Source: Paenibacillus sp. J5C2022 (GTDB lineage Bacteria; Bacillota; Bacilli; Paenibacillales; Paenibacillaceae). From it: a stretch of DNA of 64,000 nucleotides. The stretch's first letter is position 1, and each line of letters opens with the position of its first letter. The notes under the pieces were generated by a model. That model saw only the letters and a list, made by a program, of their open reading frames with translations. It made no database searches and was not told the DNA's origin. Below, piece by piece: positions 26,278-37,145 of this stretch. A program made the position numbers and the translations under genes. The stretch is from assembly GCF_025567625.1 (NCBI RefSeq), contig NZ_JAOQJC010000029.1, forward strand, positions 1 to 64,000. Reading direction: 5' to 3'.

Positions 26278-26700
26278 CTACACTGGAGCGCCGAAAAGGT
26301 GCGGACGAGCCAGCTTAGTGTATGCCGCATACACTGGAGCGCCGAAAAGGTGCGGACGAGCCAGCTTAGTGTATGCCGCATACACTGAAGCGCCAAAAAG
26401 GTGCGGACGAGCCAGCTTAGTGTATGCCGCATACACTGGAGCGCCCAAAAGGTTCGAACGAGCCAGCTTAGTGTATGCCGCATACACTGGAGCGCCGAAA
26501 AGGTGCGGACGAGCGAACTTAGTGTATGCCGCATACACTGGATCGCCGAAAAGGTGCGGACGAGCCAGCTTAGTGTATGCCGCATACACTGAAGCGCCAA
26601 AAAGGTGCGGACGAGCGAACTTAATGTATGCCGCATACACTGGAGCGCCCAAAAGGTTCGAACGAGCCAGCTTAGTGTATGCCGCATACACTGGAGAGCA
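26278..26700 (+). repeat. 51-bp tandem repeat array 2, inside the purine operon
   Basis: TACACT starts at 26279, 26330, 26381, 26432, 26483, 26534, 26585, 26636 and 26687: eight full 51-bp units and one partial. Each unit reads TACACTGGAGCGCCGAAAAG, then GTGCGGACGAGC, and ends with AGTGTATGCCGCATACACT shared with the next unit, a 9-bp inverted repeat around one C. Unit variants (TGAAGCGCCAAAAAGG, CCCAAAAGGTTCGAACG) recur in order, which points to larger duplications. It is open in three frames on both strands but has no translation signals. Confidence 0.96.
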
Positions 26701-26757
26701 AGTCGTTCAAAGTAACTCAATACTTTCAAATAATACAACCATATTCAGGAGGCTATT

Positions 26758-27000
26758 ATGAAGGCAACCGTCTACGTCACGATTAAGGAAAACGTATTGG
26801 ACCCGCAAGGAACTGCAGTGCAAGGCGCGCTTCACTCGATGGGCTTCAACGAAGTATCCAAGGTGCGCATCGGCAAATACCTGGAGGTTGAGCTGGATAC
26901 GAACGACCGCGCGGAAGCGGAAGCGAAGCTGAAGGAAATGTGCGAGAAGCTGCTGGCGAACACCGTCGTAGAAGACTATCGATTCGAACTGGAGGGTTAA
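26758..27000 (+). CDS. purS: FGAM synthase small subunit PurS
   Basis: An 80-residue protein with the family start [18 protein letters not shown] and [12 protein letters not shown]. It dimerises and links the glutaminase PurQ to the synthase PurL in the Bacillus-type formylglycinamidine ribonucleotide synthase complex. A good AGGAGG lies eight bases before ATG 26758. It is the first gene after the 51-bp array, only 60 bp away, and is separated from purQ by 4 bp. Confidence 0.96.
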   Translation: MKATVYVTIKENVLDPQGTAVQGALHSMGFNEVSKVRIGKYLEVELDTNDRAEAEAKLKEMCEKLLANTVVEDYRFELEG

Positions 27001-27004
27001 GGCG

Positions 27005-27700
27005 ATGAAGTTTGCGGTACTTGTATTTCCAGGCTCCAACTGCGACATCGACTGCTACAAGGCGGTAGAGTCCACAGTCGGGCAACAAGTCGATTACGTA
27101 TGGCACACCGCGACGGACTTGTCCGCTTACGACGCCATCCTGGTGCCGGGCGGCTTCTCTTACGGCGACTACTTGCGCTGCGGCGCCATCGCTCGATTCA
27201 CGGATGTAATGAACGAAGTGAAGAAGGCTGCAGAGCAAGGCAAATATATTCTCGGCATCTGCAACGGGTTCCAAATTCTGACGGAGGCGGGATTGCTGCC
27301 GGGCGCGCTGATTCGAAATACGGGACTGAAGTTCCGCTGCCACGGTACGCCGCTTGAAGTGGTGAACAACAATACCCCGTTCACGAACCAATACTCGCAA
27401 GGCGAGATTATCGATATACCAATCGCCCACGGCGAAGGCAACTACTATTGCGATGAGGCGACTCTCGCGGATTTGAAAGAAAATAACCAGATCGTATTCC
27501 GCTACGCGGGTGACACGAATCCGAACGGTTCCGTGGACAACATTGCGGGCATCTCCAACAAGGCCGGCAACGTCGTCGGCATGATGCCGCATCCGGAGCG
27601 CGCAGTAAGCCAATTGCTCGGCTCGGAAGACGGCAAGCGGATGTTCACATCGATTCTGAATGCATGGAGGGAACAACATGGCGCAGCAATTAACAGCTAA
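27005..27700 (+). CDS. purQ: FGAM synthase glutaminase subunit PurQ
   Basis: A 231-residue class-I glutamine amidotransferase. The nucleophile Cys is in [10 protein letters not shown] near residue 86, and the His/Glu pair is in MMPHPERAV near residue 198. It supplies ammonia from glutamine to PurL. Its last 23 bp overlap the start of purL, which suggests translational coupling and equal subunit amounts. GGAGGG lies before the ATG. Confidence 0.96.
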   Translation: MKFAVLVFPGSNCDIDCYKAVESTVGQQVDYVWHTATDLSAYDAILVPGGFSYGDYLRCGAIARFTDVMNEVKKAAEQGKYILGICNGFQILTEAGLLPGALIRNTGLKFRCHGTPLEVVNNNTPFTNQYSQGEIIDIPIAHGEGNYYCDEATLADLKENNQIVFRYAGDTNPNGSVDNIAGISNKAGNVVGMMPHPERAVSQLLGSEDGKRMFTSILNAWREQHGAAINS

Positions 27701-29921
27701 GGAACCGACGGCAGAGCAGATTGCCGACCAGAAGATCTATACGCAATTCGGCGTGTCCGATAGTGAATATGATTTGATCTGCGGCTTTCTGGGCCGCAAG
27801 CCCAACTATACGGAGATCGGCGTATTCAGCGTTATGTGGTCCGAGCACTGCGCGTACAAGAACTCCAAGCCTATTCTGAAGAAGTTCCCGATTAGCGGAC
27901 CGCGTGTATTGATGGGGCCTGGCGAAGGCGCAGGCATCGTGGATATCGGCGACAATCAAGCGGTTGTATTCAAGATCGAGTCGCATAACCACCCTTCTGC
28001 GGTTGAGCCTTACCAAGGCGCAGCGACTGGCGTTGGCGGCATCATTCGCGACATTTTCTCCATGGGCGCACGTCCGGTTGCCCTGCTGAACAGCTTGCGC
28101 TTCGGCAATCTGAACAATGAGCGCGTCAAGTATCTGTTCGAAAATGTCGTCAGCGGCATCGCCGGCTACGGCAACTGCATCGGCATTCCGACAGTAGCGG
28201 GCGAGGTCATGTTCGATGAGAGCTACGAGGGCAATCCACTCGTCAACGCAATGTGCGTCGGCCTAATCGATCATGATAAAATTCAGCGCGGCGTAGCCAA
28301 AGGCGTCGGCAACCCGGTATTCTATGTCGGCCCGGCCACTGGCCGCGACGGCATTCACGGCGCGACGTTCGCATCGGTAGAGCTGTCCGAGGAATCCGAA
28401 GAGAAGCGTACCGCGGTGCAAGTCGGCGATCCGTTCATGGAGAAGCTGGTTATGGAAGCGACGCTGGAGCTAATCAATTCCGGCATCGTGCTCGGCATTC
28501 AGGATATGGGCGCAGCGGGTCTGACTTGCTCCAGTGCGGAGATGGCGTCCAAGGCGGGCAACGGTCTGGAACTGTATCTGGACGAGGTGCCGCAGCGCGA
28601 GACGGGCATGACGCCGTACGAAATGATGCTGTCGGAGTCGCAGGAGCGGATGCTGTTCGTCATCGAGCCGCAGCATGAAGAGCAGGCTATGGAGATTTTT
28701 GATCGGTGGGGCATCATCTGTGCGAAAGTGGGCAAGGTGACGGACGACGGCCGTCTTCGCTTGTTCCATCAAGGCGAGCAGGTGGCGGATATGCCGGTGA
28801 GAGCGCTCGTCGACGAGTGCCCGGTGTACAATCAGCCGTCCGCGGAGCCGCAATATTATCGGGACAACGCCGCTGTAGACACAGCTGGCTTCGCCGAGAT
28901 CACTGATCTGAACGGCACGTTGGAGAAAGTGCTTGCTTCGCCGACTGTGGCGAGCAAAGAGTGGGTATACAATCAGTACGATTACATGGTTCGCACCAAT
29001 ACAGCTGTTCGTCCGGGCTCCGATGCCGCAGTCGTCACGATCGACGGTACGCGCAAAGGGCTGGCAATGACGACGGACTGCAACGGGCGCTACGTGTACC
29101 TGGACCCAGAGATGGGCGGCCGCATTGCGGTGGCGGAAGCGGCGCGCAACATCGTCTGCTCCGGCGCAGAGCCGCTGGCGATTACGGACAACCTGAACTT
29201 CGGCAGCCCGGAGAAGCCGGATGTATTCTGGCAGCTGGAGAAGTCTGCTGAAGGCATGTCCGAGGCATGCGTGAAGCTGGATACGCCGGTTATCGGCGGC
29301 AACGTCAGTCTGTACAACGAGAATGCGAAGGGCGCGATCTACCCGACGCCGGTTATCGGCATGGTGGGACTCGTGCACGACACGGACCATATTATGACGC
29401 AAGGCTTCAAGTCCGAAGGCGACGTCATCATCCTGATCGGGGAGACGAAGGCGGAATTCGGCGGAAGCGAGCTGCAGTATGTGATGAACGGAGCGGCATC
29501 CGGCCGTCCTCCCGTTATCGATCTCGAAGTGGAGAAGCGGGTACAAGGAGCGGTGCTTGGCGCGATTCAGAAGGGGCTGGTCGCATCCGCGCACGATCTG
29601 TCGGAAGGCGGCATCGCCGTCGCACTGGCGGAGTCTTGCATTAGCGGCGGCAAGGGCGCTGACGTATCCCTGACTTCGGACCTGCGTCCTGACCATCTGC
29701 TGTTCAGCGAATCGCAGTCGCGCATTCTGCTGTCTGCGAAGCCGGAGCAAGTGGATGCGCTGGCGGCTTGGCTGACGGAGCAAGGCATCGCTCACGCGAA
29801 GGTCGGAACGGTAACGGGAAGCAGCCTGACCATTAACGTCAACGGCAAAGCCGGCATCCATGCGCCGGTCCAACATCTGGAGAAGGTCTGGAAGGATGCG
29901 ATTCCATGTCTGATGAAGTAA
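27678..29921 (+). CDS. purL: FGAM synthase large subunit PurL
   Basis: A 747-residue protein of the small PurL type that works with separate PurS and PurQ, as in Bacillus. It uses ATP and ammonia to turn FGAR into FGAM. Signatures include [14 protein letters not shown] near residue 50, [20 protein letters not shown] near 100 with the metal site, and [12 protein letters not shown] near 275; the second half repeats the AIRS-like fold ([14 protein letters not shown]). ATG 27678 follows GGAGGGAACAAC; ATG 27660 precedes that site. It overlaps purF by 16 bp. Confidence 0.97.
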   Translation: MAQQLTAKEPTAEQIADQKIYTQFGVSDSEYDLICGFLGRKPNYTEIGVFSVMWSEHCAYKNSKPILKKFPISGPRVLMGPGEGAGIVDIGDNQAVVFKIESHNHPSAVEPYQGAATGVGGIIRDIFSMGARPVALLNSLRFGNLNNERVKYLFENVVSGIAGYGNCIGIPTVAGEVMFDESYEGNPLVNAMCVGLIDHDKIQRGVAKGVGNPVFYVGPATGRDGIHGATFASVELSEESEEKRTAVQVGDPFMEKLVMEATLELINSGIVLGIQDMGAAGLTCSSAEMASKAGNGLELYLDEVPQRETGMTPYEMMLSESQERMLFVIEPQHEEQAMEIFDRWGIICAKVGKVTDDGRLRLFHQGEQVADMPVRALVDECPVYNQPSAEPQYYRDNAAVDTAGFAEITDLNGTLEKVLASPTVASKEWVYNQYDYMVRTNTAVRPGSDAAVVTIDGTRKGLAMTTDCNGRYVYLDPEMGGRIAVAEAARNIVCSGAEPLAITDNLNFGSPEKPDVFWQLEKSAEGMSEACVKLDTPVIGGNVSLYNENAKGAIYPTPVIGMVGLVHDTDHIMTQGFKSEGDVIILIGETKAEFGGSELQYVMNGAASGRPPVIDLEVEKRVQGAVLGAIQKGLVASAHDLSEGGIAVALAESCISGGKGADVSLTSDLRPDHLLFSESQSRILLSAKPEQVDALAAWLTEQGIAHAKVGTVTGSSLTINVNGKAGIHAPVQHLEKVWKDAIPCLMK

Positions 29922-31384
29922 AGCAGCCCTTGCTGTGGACAGGCTCTCATTACAATGAGGGCATAGGGCGCGACGATATTTTCGATAAATTGCGGGAGGA
30001 ATGCGGCGTGTTCGGGGTGTTCGGACACCCTGACGCCGCCGGTCTCTCTTATTACGGCCTTCATGCACTGCAGCACCGCGGGGAGGAGAGCGCGGGCATC
30101 TGCACGGTGGATTCCGCGAACGGCAACAAGTTCAGCTACCATCGCGGCATGGGGCTCGTGAAGGAAGTGTTCGACAAGGACAGCCTGGATAGCCTGCAGG
30201 GGGACCGAGCGATCGGACATGTGCGTTATTCCACATCCGGCGAGAGCCATCTGGGCAACGCCCAGCCGCTGATCTTCCGCTATCGCGACGGTGATCTGGG
30301 CGTAGCGACGAACGGCAATATCGTCAATGCGCCGGCGATTCGCCGCGAGTTGGAGCTGAGCGGCTCCATCTTCCAGACGTCCAGCGATACCGAGGTTATC
30401 GCGCATCTGATCGCGCGTTCGCCGAAGGACTTCGAGACGGCGGCGAAGGAAGCGCTGCAGCGGCTCGTCGGCGGCTTCGCCTTCCTGATCATGACGAACG
30501 ACAAGCTGCTGGTCGCTTCCGATCCGCACGGCTTGCGTCCGCTTGTCATGGGACGGTTGGGCAAGGGTTATGTATTCTCGTCCGAGTCCTGCGCCTTCGA
30601 ATCCATCGGCGCGGAATATGTGCGCGACGTGCAGCCGGGCGAGCTGCTTATTCTGGACGAGAACGGCCTTCGCGAGGAGCGTTATTCGGAAGTGCAGCGC
30701 AGAGCGACTTGCGCGATGGAATATATCTATTTTGCAAGGCCTGACAGCGACATTAACGGCATCAATATTCACTCCGCGCGCAAGCGGATGGGCCGGCAGC
30801 TCGCAGGCGAAGGGTTCGTGGACGCGGATGTCGTAACGGGCGTGCCGGACTCCAGCATCTCCGCGGCAATCGGCTATGCCGAGCAGACGGGCATTCCTTA
30901 TGAGCTTGGCCTGATCAAGAATAAGTACACCGGACGGACGTTCATCCAGCCTTCCCAGGAACTGCGGGAGAAGGGCGTGAAGATGAAGCTGTCGGCGGTC
31001 CGCAAGGTTGTGGAGGGCAAGCGCGTCGTCATGATCGACGATTCCATCGTCAGGGGCACGACATCGCGTCGGATCGTCAATCTGCTGCGTGAAGCGGGTG
31101 CGACGGAGGTGCATGTGCGGATTACTTCGCCGCCTTTCAAAAACCCTTGCTTCTACGGCATCGATACGCCGGACCGCAAGGAGCTGATCGCTTCATACCG
31201 CACGGTGGAAGAGATTCGGCTGGAGATCAATGCGGATTCCTTGTCTTTTCTAAGCGATGAAGGGTTCGTGGATTCCGTAGGGGGCAACGATGGCGCGTAT
31301 AATCGCGGCATGTGCCTCGCCTGCTTCGACAACGATTATCCGACGCCTGTGAACGAGGAATCGGATAAGAGCTGCAGCTGTTAA
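29906..31384 (+). CDS. purF: Amidophosphoribosyltransferase PurF
   Basis: A 492-residue enzyme for the first committed step, making phosphoribosylamine from PRPP and glutamine. The expected N-terminal nucleophile is Cys33 in [11 protein letters not shown], so a propeptide of 32 residues would be removed; this is longer than the 11 of B. subtilis. The PRPP loop is [18 protein letters not shown] near residue 372. Cysteines in KNPCFYGID and [11 protein letters not shown] fit the oxygen-sensitive Fe-S cluster of the Bacillus class. It starts within the end of purL. Confidence 0.96.
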   Translation: MSDEVKQPLLWTGSHYNEGIGRDDIFDKLREECGVFGVFGHPDAAGLSYYGLHALQHRGEESAGICTVDSANGNKFSYHRGMGLVKEVFDKDSLDSLQGDRAIGHVRYSTSGESHLGNAQPLIFRYRDGDLGVATNGNIVNAPAIRRELELSGSIFQTSSDTEVIAHLIARSPKDFETAAKEALQRLVGGFAFLIMTNDKLLVASDPHGLRPLVMGRLGKGYVFSSESCAFESIGAEYVRDVQPGELLILDENGLREERYSEVQRRATCAMEYIYFARPDSDINGINIHSARKRMGRQLAGEGFVDADVVTGVPDSSISAAIGYAEQTGIPYELGLIKNKYTGRTFIQPSQELREKGVKMKLSAVRKVVEGKRVVMIDDSIVRGTTSRRIVNLLREAGATEVHVRITSPPFKNPCFYGIDTPDRKELIASYRTVEEIRLEINADSLSFLSDEGFVDSVGGNDGAYNRGMCLACFDNDYPTPVNEESDKSCSC

Positions 31385-31432
31385 GTGGATCGTGGTTCCA
31401 AGTAACCAGAAGATATAAAGGAGTTGACCAAA

Positions 31433-32476
31433 TTGTCAGAAGCGTACAAAAAAGCGGGCGTCGACATTGCCGCAGGCAATGAAGCGGTCGAACGGATGAA
31501 GAAGCATGTGAAGCGGACGTTCCGTCCCGAGGTGCTGACTGAGCTTGGCGGCTTCGGCGGCTTGTTCGGCCTGGACAAGGATAAATATGAGGAGCCTGTG
31601 CTCGTATCCGGCACGGACGGCGTCGGCACGAAGCTGAAGCTTGCTTTCGCCATGGATAAGCATGACACGATCGGGATCGATGCAGTGGCAATGTGCGTGA
31701 ATGACATTATCGTGCAGGGAGCGGAGCCGCTCTTCTTCCTTGACTATCTGGCATGCGGCAAGGTGGTGCCGGAGAAGATCGAGGCGATTGTGAAGGGAAT
31801 CTCCGAAGGCTGCGTGCAGTCCGGCTGCGCCCTGATCGGCGGAGAGACGGCAGAGATGCCGGGCATGTATTCGGAGGAGGAGTACGATATTGCGGGCTTC
31901 ACCGTAGGTATTGTCGACAAGAAGAAAATGATCGACGGCTCCACGATTGCGCCTGGAGACGCCGTCATCGGTCTTGCCTCCAGCGGCATTCACAGCAACG
32001 GCTTCTCGCTCGTACGTCGACTTCTGCTGGAAGAAGCCGGCTACTCGCTGGATCAGGAGATGGAGGAGCTCGGCGGAGCGAAGCTTGGCGACGTCTTGCT
32101 GGAGCCAACCCGTCTCTATGTGAAGCAAGCGCTGAAGCTGATCGAATCCGTTCAGGTGAAGGGCATGGCGCATATTACGGGCGGCGGCTTCATCGAGAAT
32201 ATTCCGCGCGTGCTGCCGGATGGCGTTAATGTGGACATCCAGTACGGCGCATGGCCGATTCTTCCGATCTTCGAGCTGATGCAGCGCAAGGGCGAGATCA
32301 CGAATCGCGATATGTTCACAACATTCAATATGGGCATCGGCCTCGTCGTCGTCGTGCCTGCCGATCAAGCGGAAGATGCTCTGCAGGTGCTGAGCGGTCT
32401 CGGCGAGCAGGCGTACCGCATCGGCACGGTGACAGAGGGAAGCCGGGCCGTGACGTTCACGGGAGCGGAAGTCTAA
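31433..32476 (+). CDS. purM: Phosphoribosylformylglycinamidine cyclo-ligase PurM
   Basis: A 347-residue AIR synthetase closing FGAM to AIR with [17 protein letters not shown] near residue 57 and [11 protein letters not shown] near 137 are the family signatures. I start at TTG 31433, nine bases after AGGAG, giving [15 protein letters not shown], which aligns with relatives; an upstream TTG at 31424 touches the ribosome binding site. A non-ATG start may lower its output relative to its neighbours. Its stop overlaps the purN start by one base (TAATG). Confidence 0.95.
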   Translation: MSEAYKKAGVDIAAGNEAVERMKKHVKRTFRPEVLTELGGFGGLFGLDKDKYEEPVLVSGTDGVGTKLKLAFAMDKHDTIGIDAVAMCVNDIIVQGAEPLFFLDYLACGKVVPEKIEAIVKGISEGCVQSGCALIGGETAEMPGMYSEEEYDIAGFTVGIVDKKKMIDGSTIAPGDAVIGLASSGIHSNGFSLVRRLLLEEAGYSLDQEMEELGGAKLGDVLLEPTRLYVKQALKLIESVQVKGMAHITGGGFIENIPRVLPDGVNVDIQYGAWPILPIFELMQRKGEITNRDMFTTFNMGIGLVVVVPADQAEDALQVLSGLGEQAYRIGTVTEGSRAVTFTGAEV

Positions 32477-33087
32477 TGTCTCAGCTTCGAATCGCGGTAT
32501 TCGCATCGGGTCAGGGGACGAACTTCCAGGCGATTGCCGATGCCGTGCGGGAGGGGAAGCTCGATGTGTCCATCGAGCTTCTTGTTTGTGACCGGCCGTC
32601 GGCGCCGGTGGTCGAGCGGGCGAAGCGGGCCGGAGTGGAGGCCTTCGTCTTCAAGCCGAAGGATTATCCTTCCCGCGAAGCCTACGAGGGAGAGATTATC
32701 GCCGAGCTGGAGCGCCGCGGCGTAGAGCTGATCGTGCTGGCGGGCTATATGCGCATCATCACCTCGGTGCTGGTGGAGCCATACTACGGTCGGATGATCA
32801 ACATCCATCCGTCGCTGCTGCCGGCCTTCCCCGGCGTGGACGGGATCGGGCAGGCGCTGCAGTATGGCGTGAAGGTGACGGGAGCGACGGTTCACTTCGT
32901 CGATGGCGGACTGGACAGCGGTCCCATCATTGCGCAGCAGGTTGTCGAGGTGCTGGAGGGCGATTCGCCGGAGTCGCTGGCGGAGCGCATTCATGCGGTT
33001 GAGCAGCGGCTGCTGCCCGGCGTCATCCAGCATATCGCGCACGGACGAGTGAAGTTGGACGGTCGTCATGTGCGGATTGGGGAATGA
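32476..33087 (+). CDS. purN: Phosphoribosylglycinamide formyltransferase PurN
   Basis: A 203-residue enzyme that transfers the formyl group from 10-formyl-tetrahydrofolate to GAR. It has VFASGQGTNFQAI for phosphate binding, the catalytic Asn/His region INIHPSLLPAFPG near residue 106 and the conserved Asp in HFVDGGLDSGPII near 141. ATG 32476 overlaps the purM stop; an in-frame upstream ATG lies deep inside purM. An 850-bp repeat array follows, separating it from purH. Confidence 0.96.
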   Translation: MSQLRIAVFASGQGTNFQAIADAVREGKLDVSIELLVCDRPSAPVVERAKRAGVEAFVFKPKDYPSREAYEGEIIAELERRGVELIVLAGYMRIITSVLVEPYYGRMINIHPSLLPAFPGVDGIGQALQYGVKVTGATVHFVDGGLDSGPIIAQQVVEVLEGDSPESLAERIHAVEQRLLPGVIQHIAHGRVKLDGRHVRIGE

Positions 33088-33094
33088 TGCTGAG

Positions 33095-33935
33095 ACGGGC
33101 CGAGGCACGCTTGACGGTTCTATGTGACCATAATGAGCGATAGCGCCCACAAATCGACTCGTTTCTGGTGCTATGTGAGCAAAATGAGCGATAGGCGGCT
33201 GCTTGAGCGGGACGAGGCAGGCTTGGTGGTTCTATGTGACCATAATGAGCGATAGCGCCCGCAAATCGACTCGTTTCTGGTGCTATGTGAGCAAAATGAG
33301 CGATAGTCGGCTGCTTGAGGCGGGACGAGGCACGCTTGGCGGTTCTATGTGACCATATTGAGCGATAGCGCCCGCAAATCGACTCGTTTCTGGTGCTATG
33401 TGAGCAAAATGAGCGATAGTCGGCTGCTTGAGGCGGGACGAGGCAGGTTTGGTGGTTCTATGTGACCATAATGAGCGATAGCGCCCACAAATCGACTCGT
33501 TTCTGGTGCTATGTGAGCAAAATGAGCGATAGTCGGCTGCTTGAGCGGGACGAGGCAGGCTTGGCGGTTCTATGTGACCATAATGAGCGATAGCGCCCAC
33601 AAATCGACTCGTTTCTGGTGCTATGTGAGCAAAATGAGCGATAGTCGGCTGCTTGAGGCGGGACGAGGCACGCTTGACGGTTCTATGTGACCATATTGAG
33701 CGATAGCGCGCACAAATCGACTCGTTTCCGGTGTCTATGTGAGCAAAATGAGCGATAGTCGGCTGCTTGAGGCGGGTCGAGGCACGCTTGGTGGTTCTAT
33801 GTGACCATAATGAGCGATAGCGCGCACAAATCAGCGTGTTTCTGGTGCTATGTGAGCAAAATGAGCGATAGTCGGCTGCTTGAGGCGGGACGAGGCACGC
33901 TTGGCGGTTCTATGTGACTTTCTATGTGACTTTTA
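33095..33935 (-). repeat. 24-bp repeat array with 51/62-bp alternation (array B), inside the purine operon
   Basis: Fourteen copies of a 24-bp element begin at 33120, 33171, 33232, 33283, 33345, 33396, 33458, 33509, 33570, 33621, 33683, 33735, 33797 and 33848, with partial copies at 33910 and 33922. Spacing alternates 51 and 61-62 bp. Two element variants alternate: CTATGTGACCATAATGAG and CTATGTGAGCAAAATGAG, both ending CGATAG. Read on the minus strand, the long spacer CCGCCAAGCGTGCCTCGTCC matches that of the array at 19.4-20.3 kb, so the arrays are homologous and inverted. It sits between purN and purH. Confidence 0.95.
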
Positions 33936-33974
33936 GAATAAATATAGGTTCAGTTAATAAAGGAGGACGAAGGT

Positions 33975-35522
33975 ATGGCTATTCGCAGAGCGTTAATTAG
34001 CGTATCGGACAAGACGGGCATTGTGGAATTTGCGAAAGAGTTGGCGAATCAGGGCGTGCAAATCATTTCAACGGGAGGTACCTTCAATCTGCTGCAGAAG
34101 GAAGGCGTGCCGGTTACCGGCATCTCCGATGTGACGGGCTTCCCCGAGATTATGGACGGACGCGTGAAGACGCTGCATCCCGCTGTGCATAGCGGCCTGC
34201 TGGCGGTACGTGACAATGAAGAGCATCAGAAGGCGATGCAGGAGCTGGGGCTGGATTACATCGATCTGGTCGTCGTCAACCTGTATCCGTTCAAAGAGAC
34301 GATTGCGAAGCCGGATGTGACGTATGAGGACGCGATCGAAAATATCGATATCGGCGGACCAACGATGCTTCGCTCCGCGGCGAAGAACCATGCTTTCGTT
34401 ACGGTTGTCGTAGACGCCGGAGATTACGGCGCAGTTGTCGAGGAGATGAAGGTCGGAGGAGACACGACGTTAGAGACGCGCAAGCGCCTTGCGGCGAAAG
34501 TGTTCCGTCATACCGGCGCATACGATGCGCTGATCTCCGACTATCTGTCCAAGCTGAACGGCGAGCCTCTGCCGGAATCCTACACTGTCACTTACGAGAA
34601 GGTGCAAGATCTTCGCTACGGAGAGAACCCGCATCAGCAGGCGGCGTTCTACAAGAAGCCGCTGGCCGCTACCGGCAATGTGACGACGGCGGAGCAGTTG
34701 CACGGCAAGGAGCTGTCCTATAACAACATCAACGACGCCAATGCGGCGCTGGCGATTGTGAAGGAATTCGACGAGCCGGCTGTCGTCGCAGTGAAGCATA
34801 TGAACCCTTGCGGCGTAGGCATCGGAGCGACAATCCATGAGGCGTATCAGAAAGCATACGAAGCGGACCCTACGTCCATCTTCGGCGGCATTATCGCGGC
34901 TAATCGTACGATTGGCGCGGATACAGCCGAGCTGCTGGGCAGCATTTTCCTGGAGATCGTCATTGCTCCTGACTTCACGCCGGAGGCGCTGGACATTCTG
35001 ATGAAGAAGAAAAACATCCGTCTCATGAAGCTGGGCGAGCTGTCAGCAGCAGCCGAGCGCAAGCCGGAATGGCTGGTTACTTCTGTAGACGGCGGCATGC
35101 TGGTGCAGCAGAGCGATGTGCACAGCTTGAACGAGACTGATCTGCAGGTCGTTACAGATCGCAAGCCGACGGAAGAAGAGGTGAAGCAGTTGCTGTTCGG
35201 CTGGAAGGTCGTGAAGCATGTGAAGTCCAATGCGATCCTGCTGGCGAAGGACGACATGACGGTAGGCGTAGGCGCTGGCCAGATGAACCGCGTCGGCGCA
35301 GCGCGCATTGCGATCGAGCAAGCGGGCGAGAAGGCGGCGGGAGCAGCGCTGGCATCCGATGCGTTCTTCCCGATGGGCGATACGGTAGAACTGGCGGCGA
35401 AGGCGGGCATTACCGCGATCATTCAGCCGGGCGGCTCCATCAAGGATGAGGAATCCATTGCGGCGGCGAATGCGCATAATATCGCGATGGTGTTCACAGG
35501 CGTACGTCATTTTAAACATTAA
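33975..35522 (+). CDS. purH: Bifunctional AICAR transformylase / IMP cyclohydrolase PurH
   Basis: A 515-residue fusion catalysing the last two steps to IMP. The N-terminal cyclohydrolase part (about residues 1-200) has [26 protein letters not shown] and [16 protein letters not shown]. The transformylase part has [24 protein letters not shown] with catalytic Lys-His near 270, and the ending [33 protein letters not shown] precedes the ATG. The start is 40 bp after the last remnant of the array, so message from purE must read through the array unless an internal promoter exists. Confidence 0.97.
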   Translation: MAIRRALISVSDKTGIVEFAKELANQGVQIISTGGTFNLLQKEGVPVTGISDVTGFPEIMDGRVKTLHPAVHSGLLAVRDNEEHQKAMQELGLDYIDLVVVNLYPFKETIAKPDVTYEDAIENIDIGGPTMLRSAAKNHAFVTVVVDAGDYGAVVEEMKVGGDTTLETRKRLAAKVFRHTGAYDALISDYLSKLNGEPLPESYTVTYEKVQDLRYGENPHQQAAFYKKPLAATGNVTTAEQLHGKELSYNNINDANAALAIVKEFDEPAVVAVKHMNPCGVGIGATIHEAYQKAYEADPTSIFGGIIAANRTIGADTAELLGSIFLEIVIAPDFTPEALDILMKKKNIRLMKLGELSAAAERKPEWLVTSVDGGMLVQQSDVHSLNETDLQVVTDRKPTEEEVKQLLFGWKVVKHVKSNAILLAKDDMTVGVGAGQMNRVGAARIAIEQAGEKAAGAALASDAFFPMGDTVELAAKAGITAIIQPGGSIKDEESIAAANAHNIAMVFTGVRHFKH

Positions 35523-35608
35523 AATGTCTGAGGGCTCGCCTCTTGCCATTGGCTGCATCCGGCCGACGGTAAGGGGCGGGGTCATATTATATTAAGGGGG
35601 CTTGCAAC

Positions 35609-36874
35609 ATGCGTATATTGGTTATCGGAAGCGGCGGGCGCGAGCATGCGATCGTATGGGCGCTGAAGAAGAGCGAGAAGGTGAAGGAGCTGTTCTGCGC
35701 GCCGGGCAACGCAGGGATTGCCAGTATTGCGGAGTGCGTGCCGATTGCGGTGAACCAGTTCGACGAGCTGACGAGCTTCGCGAAGGATTCTTCCATCGAT
35801 CTCGTATTCGTAGGACCGGACGATCCGTTGGCCGACGGCATCGTGGATGCATTCGAAGCGGCGGGCATACCGGCATTCGGGCCGAACAAGCTTGCAGCGG
35901 AGATTGAGGGAAGCAAGATCTTCATGAAGGACTTGCTGAAGAAGTACAATATCCCGACGGCAAAATACGAAACGTTCACGGGCTACGAGGAAGCATCTGC
36001 ATATCTGCGCGAGCAATCCGCACCGATCGTTATCAAAGCCGACGGTCTTGCAGCAGGCAAGGGCGTAACGGTTGCGGCAACGATAGAGGAAGCGGAGGCG
36101 GCTCTTCGTTCCATCATGGTGGACAAGGTGTTCGGCGAAGCGGGTAATCAAGTCGTTATCGAAGAATTCCTGGAAGGACAGGAGATGTCCATTCTGGCGT
36201 TCGTCGACGGCGAGACTGTGAAGCCGATGGTTCCGGCACAGGATCATAAGCCAGTATTCGATGGCGACAAGGGACCGAATACAGGCGGCATGGGTACATA
36301 CACGCCGCTGCCGCATATTGAGCAGTCGATTATCGATGATGCGATTCAGAATATCATCATTCCGACGGCGAAGGCAATGGTCAGCGAAGGCCGTCCATTC
36401 CGCGGCGTGCTGTTCGCGGGACTGATGATTACGAAGGACGGGCCGAAGACGATTGAATTCAACGCCCGTATGGGCGATCCGGAGACGCAGGTCGTCTTGC
36501 CGCGCTTGAAGACAGATCTCGTCGATATCGTGCTGGCGGCCATGAACGGCAGACTGGCCGACCTGGACATCCAGTGGAGCGACGAGGCTGCTGTGTGCGT
36601 AGTAGCGGCGTCCGAGGGCTACCCTGGCTCATATCCGAAGGGCCGCGTCATTACCGGCCTTGCAGAGGCGGAAGCGCAGGGCGCGCTCGTCTTTCACGCC
36701 GGTACGGCGGAGAAGGACGGCGACATCGTCACGAACGGCGGCCGCGTCCTTGGCATCGTCGGCCTCGGCCGCGATATCGCGGAAGCGCGCGCCCGCGCTT
36801 ACGAAGCGGTCAGCGTCATTCAGTTCGAGGGCAAGCAGAACCGCACGGATATCGCGGCGAAGGCGCTTGTATAA
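35609..36874 (+). CDS. purD: Phosphoribosylamine-glycine ligase PurD
   Basis: A 421-residue ATP-grasp enzyme joining phosphoribosylamine to glycine. It has LVIGSGGREHAIVWAL at the start, the ATP-binding IVIKADGLAAGKGVTVA near residue 140, and GMGTYTPLPH and EFNARMGDPETQVVLPRL near 285. It closes the operon, 86 bp after purH. GGGGGC lies before the ATG, a moderate ribosome binding site. A strong terminator follows 47 bp after the stop. Confidence 0.97.
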   Translation: MRILVIGSGGREHAIVWALKKSEKVKELFCAPGNAGIASIAECVPIAVNQFDELTSFAKDSSIDLVFVGPDDPLADGIVDAFEAAGIPAFGPNKLAAEIEGSKIFMKDLLKKYNIPTAKYETFTGYEEASAYLREQSAPIVIKADGLAAGKGVTVAATIEEAEAALRSIMVDKVFGEAGNQVVIEEFLEGQEMSILAFVDGETVKPMVPAQDHKPVFDGDKGPNTGGMGTYTPLPHIEQSIIDDAIQNIIIPTAKAMVSEGRPFRGVLFAGLMITKDGPKTIEFNARMGDPETQVVLPRLKTDLVDIVLAAMNGRLADLDIQWSDEAAVCVVAASEGYPGSYPKGRVITGLAEAEAQGALVFHAGTAEKDGDIVTNGGRVLGIVGLGRDIAEARARAYEAVSVIQFEGKQNRTDIAAKALV

Positions 36875-36920
36875 GTAGCACTGGTGGCATTGTCGCCAGT
36901 TTAGCTCGTTTTTATTTTGG

Positions 36921-36976
36921 AACACCCCCTCTCACTAAGCAGTAGGTTTCACATAGTGAGAGGGGGTGTTTTTTTA
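36921..36976 (+). terminator. Strong rho-independent terminator of the purine operon
   Basis: AACACCCCCTCTCACTA (36921-36937) pairs perfectly with TAGTGAGAGGGGGTGTT (36954-36970), a 17-bp stem, followed by a T-run to 36975. It ends the 14.7-kb purine transcription unit. Confidence 0.95.
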
Positions 36977-37039
36977 TAAAAATAGAATTAATATAATTCG
37001 AAATGAATCCCCTAAGATAATGGATAGACATGTGCGAGC

Positions 37040-37145
37040 GCGTCTGCAGTGTATGCAGCCAACACTAAAGTGTGGAAATCCCGTGCGACCGCACCCCAGC
37101 ATCTCCTACAACGGAGCGTCGTAAAGGAGCATGCGAGCCGGAAGT
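37040..37145 (+). repeat. Degenerate 51-bp repeat remnant
   Basis: AGTGTATGCAGCCAACACT near 37050, GTGGAAATCCCGTGCGA near 37070 and CTACAACGGAGCGTCGTAAA with GCATGCGAGCCGG near 37110-37140 match two decayed units of the 51-bp family found in full arrays at 1, 26.3 and 61.2 kb. It shows that the family also persists as old, single remnants. The rest of the 36.98-37.29 kb gap shows no gene. Confidence 0.7.

Noticed and set aside
26187-26761. Long open frames through the 51-bp arrays (up to 183 codons on both strands), which would encode repeat proteins.
   Set aside because: They result from a period divisible by three without stops; frames are open on both strands at once, with no ribosome binding site and no conserved composition.
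28470-31114. Long minus-strand frames opposite purL and purF.
   Set aside because: Antisense shadows of conserved genes; no ribosome binding site or family motif.
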